DNA of 64,000 bases from Candidatus Levyibacteriota bacterium (GTDB taxonomy: Bacteria; Patescibacteria; Microgenomatia; Levybacterales; UBA12049). The DNA is taken from positions 124,001 to 188,000 of the forward strand of contig DAHWUP010000001.1 in the NCBI GenBank assembly GCA_027334565.1, written 5' to 3'. The position numbers and the translations under genes were made by a program. The notes under the pieces were generated by a model, which saw only the letters and a list, made by a program, of their open reading frames with translations, ran no database searches and was not told the origin of the DNA. This document shows, piece by piece, positions 63,858 through 64,000 of this stretch; the stretch's first letter is position 1; each line of letters begins with the position of its first letter.

Positions 63858-63882
63858 CAAAAAGCGACCACACAGAGTCGCT
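63858..63882 (-). terminator. Attenuator-like hairpin in the rplC leader
   Basis: AGCGAC/GTCGCT stem with an 8 nt loop followed on the minus strand by UUUUUG, between the promoter and the L3 start. Conditional read-through would control the whole operon. Confidence 0.55.
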
Positions 63883-63909
63883 CTTATCACAAAATTTGTA
63901 AAAAGCCTC

Positions 63910-63945
63910 CTATGTAGCTTCGATCACCTCCATTTGCCTGATCAT
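63910..63945 (-). CDS. Tiny leader ORF before rplC (11 aa), putative
   Basis: Reads MIRQMEVIEAT and stops just before the attenuator-like hairpin. The start lies about 7 nt downstream of the predicted transcription start, i.e. nearly leaderless. An AGGAGG overlaps its end. Its position suggests a leader peptide, but chance occurrence cannot be excluded. Confidence 0.25.
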   Translation of the reverse strand: MIRQMEVIEAT

Positions 63946-63958
63946 TTTGTTAAAAGTT

Positions 63959-63987
63959 ATTATATAGAAATTCGTGCCTAAATGCAA
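63959..63987 (-). promoter_or_regulatory. Promoter of the L3-map ribosomal operon
   Basis: TTGCAT (63987-63982), exactly 17 nt, then TATAAT (63964-63959) on the minus strand; about 120 nt before the L3 start. Confidence 0.7.
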
Positions 63988-64000
63988 GGGGATGCGGTTT

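Noticed and set aside
63840..63890. GTG 63890 as L3 start
   Set aside because: It would add residues encoded by the attenuator stem and no L3 homology begins there; ATG 63839 has its own binding site.
1..64000. CRISPR array, insertion sequence, prophage or integrase
   Set aside because: No regularly spaced repeats, transposase motifs or phage gene blocks seen on either strand.

Overview
The window looks like a chromosomal segment from a Candidate Phyla Radiation (Patescibacteria) bacterium, probably Microgenomates-like; the group name is an inference. The reasons are: a ribosomal protein operon in which S5 runs straight into L15 with no L30 gene between them, as in known CPR genomes; very tight packing with many 1-4 nt gene overlaps; a class I (archaeal-type) lysyl-tRNA synthetase; a type IV pilus operon; many short uncharacterised membrane proteins; and AT-rich sequence. 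There is no rRNA, prophage, insertion sequence or CRISPR array. Only one gap exceeds 300 bp (17503-17811), and it holds a structured leader.

Layout. 1-3.9 kb: a truncated Nramp-related metal transporter, undecaprenyl-diphosphatase, an alkyltransferase-like protein and small envelope proteins. 3.9-11.5 kb: a type IV pilus operon on the minus strand (PilB, PilC, then four prepilin-like proteins, one of 655 residues with propeller-like repeats), followed by a separately promoted major pilin. 11.5-19.7 kb: a polytopic glycosyltransferase with TPRs, Hsp20 under a CIRCE-like operator, TspO, SecA behind a tiny-ORF/terminator leader, SerS and an ITPase. 19.7-26.4 kb: LysRS-I, two unknown small genes, and the unit greA-tdh-kbl-(PPAT/dephospho-CoA kinase fusion), which couples threonine breakdown to acetyl-CoA with archaeal-type CoA synthesis. 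26.5-35.3 kb: an orphan solute-binding protein divergent from a plus-strand run (VanW protein, nucleotidyltransferase, DUF192, TsaD, RmuC, helicase-nuclease). 35.5-42.5 kb: RNase P RNA, AI-2E family permease, HU, GNAT, RNase Y without its membrane anchor, RecX, RecA, a DHFR-fold protein, tRNA-Pro(GGG) and a 2',3'-cyclic phosphodiesterase. 42.5-43.8 kb: a rhodanese/ArsR/glutaredoxin/DUF2892 cluster that looks like a reactive-sulfur response. 43.8-47.5 kb: an RfbC-like epimerase and an isoprenoid cluster (prenyl synthase, divergent IspH, IDI-like Nudix). 47.5-63.96 kb: two minus-strand ribosomal units. The first is infA-L36-S13-S11-S4-rpoA-L17-L13-S9. The second is L3-L4-L23-L2-S19-L22-S3-L16-L29-S17-L14-L24-L5-S14-S8-L6-L18-S5-L15-secY-adk-cmk-map.

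Regulation visible in the DNA. First genes of units commonly carry an extended -10 (TGnTAnnAT) only 6-7 nt before the start codon, which predicts leaderless mRNAs. Internal genes, and a few strongly promoted ones (hsp20, HU), carry GGAGG-type ribosome binding sites. Several leaders (secA, greA, L3, the gene at 22435) contain terminator-like hairpins. No complete new defence or mobile system is evident. The most novel-looking items are the CoA fusion enzyme, the sulfur-response cluster, the large propeller-type minor pilin, the isoprenoid cluster with altered catalytic residues, and the attenuator-like leaders. All function calls come from reading motifs by eye; no database search was run.
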